Shown in pieces: positions 60,026 to 64,000 of a stretch of DNA of 64,000 bases. Both the position numbers and the translations under genes were made by a program. How positions within the stretch are numbered: the stretch's first letter is position 1; each line of letters starts with the position of its first letter. The notes beneath the pieces were generated by a model. The model was not told the origin of the DNA and ran no database searches. It saw only the letters and a list, made by a program, of their open reading frames with translations. Source of the stretch: Cristatella mucedo (Eukaryota; Bryozoa; Phylactolaemata; Cristatellidae); NCBI GenBank assembly GCA_009760855.2, contig WPIO01000001.1, positions 19,745,501 through 19,809,500 of the forward strand, given 5' to 3'.

Positions 60026-61444
60026 GTAAGTGGGCAGCAGCGGCAGAAACCTAACTGATCAGAGAACCGGTCATCTGGCACTGAATGCTGCCTCATTGAA
60101 GAGGCTGCCGAGGAGGACAAGGGGCGACAACCTCCTGCCTGCAGCTGTGCCTCCACCGCCTTCTCCTCCCCCCCCCCCGTGCGCTGCTGCTGCTACATGG
60201 CAGGCTTGCACTTTCTGCTCGTCATCACCAGTCGACACGGTAGTCAGTGCAAACAAAGTAGAAAAAAGGCCAGGGATGTGGCCCGAAAAGAGACAATGAG
60301 AGGGAGAGAGAGAGAGAGACCCGCGACTGAACGCGTCAGGGAAGACGATCGTCCGACGTCAGGGAAGCAATGCCGAGAAAAAGAGAGACGATGTGAGTGT
60401 GAACAGTGTAGGGAAGGGAGGTCGAAGGGGGGAAGGAAAGGCAGAAAGAAGGAGTGGAGCTTACGTGTCGCCGACGGTACATGCTTTCTGCATCGTTCGA
60501 TTAGCTGCTGTCTCCACTGCTGTCTCAGCTGCCTCCAGCCAGAGCTCCAGTCAGCGCTGCCAGTGCTCAAGACTGCCGCCAGCGCGCCCAGCGAGAGCTG
60601 TTCAAATAGGATAATACCTGATTTAGGCATGGTCATGCTCAGCGTGTTGGCAAACTGCTGAAAGCGGCCCCGGTTTGCTCTTCACTGAGCCGGCCGGCCT
60701 GCCGAAGCAGCCGAAAGAGGCATTAGAGCACGGTTGACTCGATGGCCATGGCAAAACGGCTTCGCCCGAGAATCGCCAGTCGCTCGCTGCCAGTATTCCT
60801 TGCTCCTATTTCTGGCTTCGCCGGTGATCGGTTTCTGCCTTTCTCCCCCCCCCTCCATAGGGTCTTAGATCCTCGGTTGGTTATCAGTGCAAACATGGGA
60901 CTCTCTGGCGAAGCCACACCCCTTTTGGCTAGGGAAGCCAACTGTTATTGGAACAGGCTCCGGACTGAGAGTGGGAGGGCGCGGTAGGTAGAGCTGGGCT
61001 TAGCCGGCAGCCCTGAGTGGCAATAAACTGGTTGGAGTTCACATGCTGAGCTGTGGACCAACCACCCAGCCCCCCAGGGCAAGAATAACCACAGGATATT
61101 GACTTGAGTATTGAGAGCTGAACATTGTGCCACGGGACAAATCAGTTTCCTTAGTGAAGTTTTCATCTGAAATGACTCCCCGAAATGAAAATTGCCGAGT
61201 ATCTTTGCTAATAGATTTGCTTCTGCTGCTACCGCCTTGCTTGTTCATGGAGAACAGAACTTAAGTCGCCTTGCTGTACACCGACAATTGCACACAAGGC
61301 ACCCGTGTGAGACTTGGTGGTATTGGTCTAAGTGGAGTTGTGGCGAAAGTGCTAGTAGTGGAAGTGCTAGTACTACCAATCCATCTGTTCGACGCGAGGC
61401 GTGTCTTTGCCAAGTATTTTCTTTGGCATCAACTTCTGCACTGG
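60026..61444 (+). other. Putative first intron, no exon seen
   Basis: A CpG-containing start fades into ordinary sequence. A (GA)n patch lies at about 60300-60325. A 160-codon frame at 60179-60661 has no domain. Confidence 0.45.
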
Positions 61445-61560
61445 TTTGGACCAGAGGTTTGAACTGTTCACCTTTAACGACCAAGGTCGTGGGCTCGAGC
61501 CTTGTGGCACAAGTAAAGCCCCAGGACAGAGGCTCTTCTGGTGCTATTCAAATGAGTTTT
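61445..61560 (+). mobile_element. tRNA-derived SINE, family A, variant tail
   Basis: Head CACCTTTAACGACCAAGGTC, GTGGGCTCGAGCCTTGTGGC and a short tail AAAGCCCCAGGACAGAGGCT ending CTATTCAAATGAG. The end resembles family B, so it may be a chimera. Confidence 0.65.
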
Positions 61561-61639
61561 ATATATTTATTTATTTTATAGTTTTATATTTTTATATTTA
61601 TTTTCTATGTTAGGGTGGGTTTCTCCATCCACAAGTTAA

Positions 61640-61800
61640 GATAGCCGAGCTGGTTTGGTTCAGCTGTTAAGGTGCTCGCCCTGACCAAAGGGTCGTGGGC
61701 TCGAGCCCCATAGCATATGTGAATATGTGAAGCGCCTGAATAGAGATTAAGTTCTCTTGGTGAATTATATTTTATTTATTTATTGAATTATATTTTGTTT
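61640..61800 (+). mobile_element. tRNA-derived SINE, family A
   Basis: Nearly intact: GAGCTGGTTTGGTTCAGC, GTGCTCGCCCTGACCAAAG, GGTCGTGGGCTCGAGCCCC, AAGCGCCTGAATAGAGATTA, GTTCTCTTGGTGAATTATAT and a TTTATTTATTTATTG tail. Confidence 0.85.
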
Positions 61801-61844
61801 ATTTATTTAAGACATTGTAGCAGCCATCTGGAGTCATACAAAGT

Positions 61845-61985
61845 AATAGTAATAATTCATTTATTTAGTGCTCTAAGAAAACCTAATCTTTATCCAGGCA
61901 CTTGTAAAGCCGCAGGGGTCGTCACCACGAACTTGGCAGGTAAAGTTGAGCACCTGACCCCTGGGTCAAGCCAGGAATCACTCCC
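61845..61985 (-). mobile_element. tRNA-derived SINE, family A
   Basis: Reverse orientation (AATAATTCATTTATTTAGTG, AACCTAATCTTTATCCAGGC, then a degraded head ending GACCCCTGGGTCAAGCC). It faces the copy at 61640. Confidence 0.75.
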
Positions 61986-62489
<504 letters not shown>

Positions 62490-62984
62490 AGCAGCGGCAG
62501 GCAGGGGTTTAACAGCACTGCAAAGATGCAGTCGCTGTGAATCGAGTGTACCGAGAGCAAGAGAATGTAGCTAGCACCTGCAGAGCAGAGGTGAGGCGTT
62601 GACGTGTCGGATGCCTCGTGCTGCTGTGGCCTCGCTGCTGCCCTGCTTTTCCCGGTCAGTGAATGAGCAGGTTACAAGAAGGTTTTGCAGGTTGGGTGCT
62701 GAATAGTGAAACAAAAGTAGCAGTCGGCTGACTCAGAAGCCTCATTTGCATAGATTAAATTCAGAGGAGCCTTGGCGGCTTTCGAATCGACCCACTTGCA
62801 ATGGGCACCAAAGGACCACTGTTTCTGCAGCACTCGAGCTCACAACCTGAGTCAGGAAGTGTACCGGTCCCACTTGCTTGGGGCAAAGAGCCAGGTGCTG
62901 GGCAGAGTCAAACTGCTGCCAGCACTTGCAGCTCGAGAGTAGCCGGCGAGAGTAGCCGAATTGGTAGTCGAGTTGCTGGTTTGG
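62490..62984. other. Unannotated stretch
   Basis: A tRNA-like minus-oriented phrase (CAGCACTCGAGCTCACAACC, about 62828) may be SINE debris upstream of the LINE. Confidence 0.4.
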
Positions 62985-63612
62985 TAGCTATTATGCCACT
63001 ACAGCGGACTATGAATATGGCTGCAAGGCTGGTCTTCAAGTCCCAGCGGTTTGAGCACGTGTCACCTTTGCTGAAAGAGCTAGGATGGTTGCCGGTTGAG
63101 CAAAGGATACAGAGCAAAGTTCTTATGCTGACCCACAAGGCCTGCCACGGCTTGGCTTCTTCGTACCTAGCTGAACTGCTGCATCAGTTTCAGCCTGTTC
63201 GCGCCCTCAGATCCTGTGTGGACAATAAATTAGCTGTCCCGTTCCTCCGCTTAAAGACAGTTGGCGACAGAAGCTTTAGCTCTGCAGGTCCTAGACTGTG
63301 GAACTCGCTTCCACAATTCTTACGCAACGACATCTACTCTCCAACTGCCGACTATGGCACATCTTTTTCAGCGGTCCTGAACTGCTACTTCTATGCTACT
63401 CACTACCTCCCTCAACTGCTCTCCTAACTCTGCTATGCTTCCCACTTTCTCTTTGTTGCGTGAGACGAAGTCTGTTGGCTACCGAATGCCTACCGAAAGC
63501 CGCTTAGGCTGTGAGTGCGCTATACAAAACTCTCCTGCGTAACACCCACATGGTCTTTATGACTTTGTGGAGTTACTGACGGAGATACGTTACATTACAT
63601 TACATTGGTATG
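62985..63612 (+). mobile_element. CR1/L2-like LINE, family 2, 3' end
   Basis: Frame 2 encodes the RT C-terminus: LQRTMNMAARLVFKSQRFEH, LLKELGWLPVEQRIQSKVL, HGLASSYLAELLHQFQPVRA, LKTVGDRSFSSAGPRLWNSL and a stop at 63425. A 3' UTR with GCTATACAAAACTCTCCTGC, GACTTTGTGGAGTTACTGAC and the pentamer tail TTACATTACATTACATT follows. This copy is open to its end and better preserved than the minus-strand sibling at 20595. Confidence 0.9.
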
Positions 63613-64000
63613 TTCACTCTGGCAGCTGCCGGCCGCTTAGGCTGTAAGTGCAAGGCTGTAAGCTGGAGGCTGGGACAAGACCATCCTGCAGTGCCGTGGT
63701 GCTCTGCTTCAGGGCAAGCTGTGTGCACACAGAGGCAGCAGGACAGCTCGAGCAGCTCGGCCGTCAGCTTGAGAAGTGATCAGCTAGATCGTCACCACCA
63801 GAATTACTAGGCAAGGTGCTGATCTGGTAGCTGTTAAGGAGATGGTTGATGGTCGACATCAACAGTCTTAGATAGTACTGAGCTGTATTGCCGTTATTCC
63901 ACTATGCTTTTGTTGAAGCTGGACTTGGCATTATAAAGTAAAGATTAGCTTCTTTAACAGCCTTTTTACATTTAATTTGGGTGGAAGATCGGCAGGGCTA
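63613..64000. other. Unannotated window end
   Basis: No exon or repeat is recognised. Confidence 0.5.

Noticed and set aside
60179-60661. 160-codon frame after the second signal-peptide exon
   Set aside because: Contains a (GA)n-derived RERERE run and no domain. The strong donor at 60025 precedes it.

Overview
This is animal nuclear DNA, not prokaryotic. It shows large introns, weak coding density, GT/AG-bounded exons, long dinucleotide microsatellites, truncated LINE retrotransposons, tRNA-derived SINEs, hAT-like DNA transposons and a multi-kilobase GC/CpG-rich island at a gene start. The species cannot be named from the sequence. An invertebrate metazoan (lophotrochozoan-like) is plausible because of the LINE/SINE repertoire, but that is a guess.

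Genes. Three exons have good support, all on the + strand. (1) An internal or terminal exon at 3658-3856 encodes the two C-terminal EF hands of a calcium- and integrin-binding (CIB) family protein. (2) A first coding exon at 36713-36812 encodes a signal peptide. It follows a very GC-rich island (about 31.7-37.4 kb) holding a (GGC)21 tract, and a 7-codon upstream ORF ends 2 nt before its ATG. (3) A second first coding exon at 59929-60025 also encodes a signal peptide. Exons 2 and 3 both end in phase 1 at consensus donors (GTAAGG, GTAAGT), so they are either two secreted or membrane protein genes or two alternative first exons of one gene. Several weaker candidate exons (13242, 24378, 26150, 27525 minus, 42699, 43947, 55683) have splice-site-like borders and an open frame but no recognised domain.

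Repeats. Family 1 is a CR1/L2-like LINE: reverse-transcriptase C-terminus, a 3' tail that can form a stem-loop, then (ATT)n. It has about 15 fragments in both orientations. Family 2 is a second CR1/L2-like LINE with a pentameric (ATTAC)n tail, with copies at 20.6-21.7 kb (minus) and 63.0-63.6 kb (plus). SINE family A has a tRNA-like head and a tail resembling the family 1 LINE tail. SINE family B has near-consensus RNA polymerase III B boxes and a different body. A MITE-like family with hAT-style termini has up to four copies. A separate 184-bp element at 38254-38437 closely resembles the SPIN group of hAT transposons and has a near-perfect 8-bp target duplication.

Structure. Five short, nearly perfect inverted repeats with tiny spacers (4423-4538, 16764-16800, 46789-46830, 48509-48563, 50213-50254) match none of the repeat families recognised here. 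They look like template-switch palindromes. Most of the remaining sequence looks like introns or intergenic DNA in which I see no gene.
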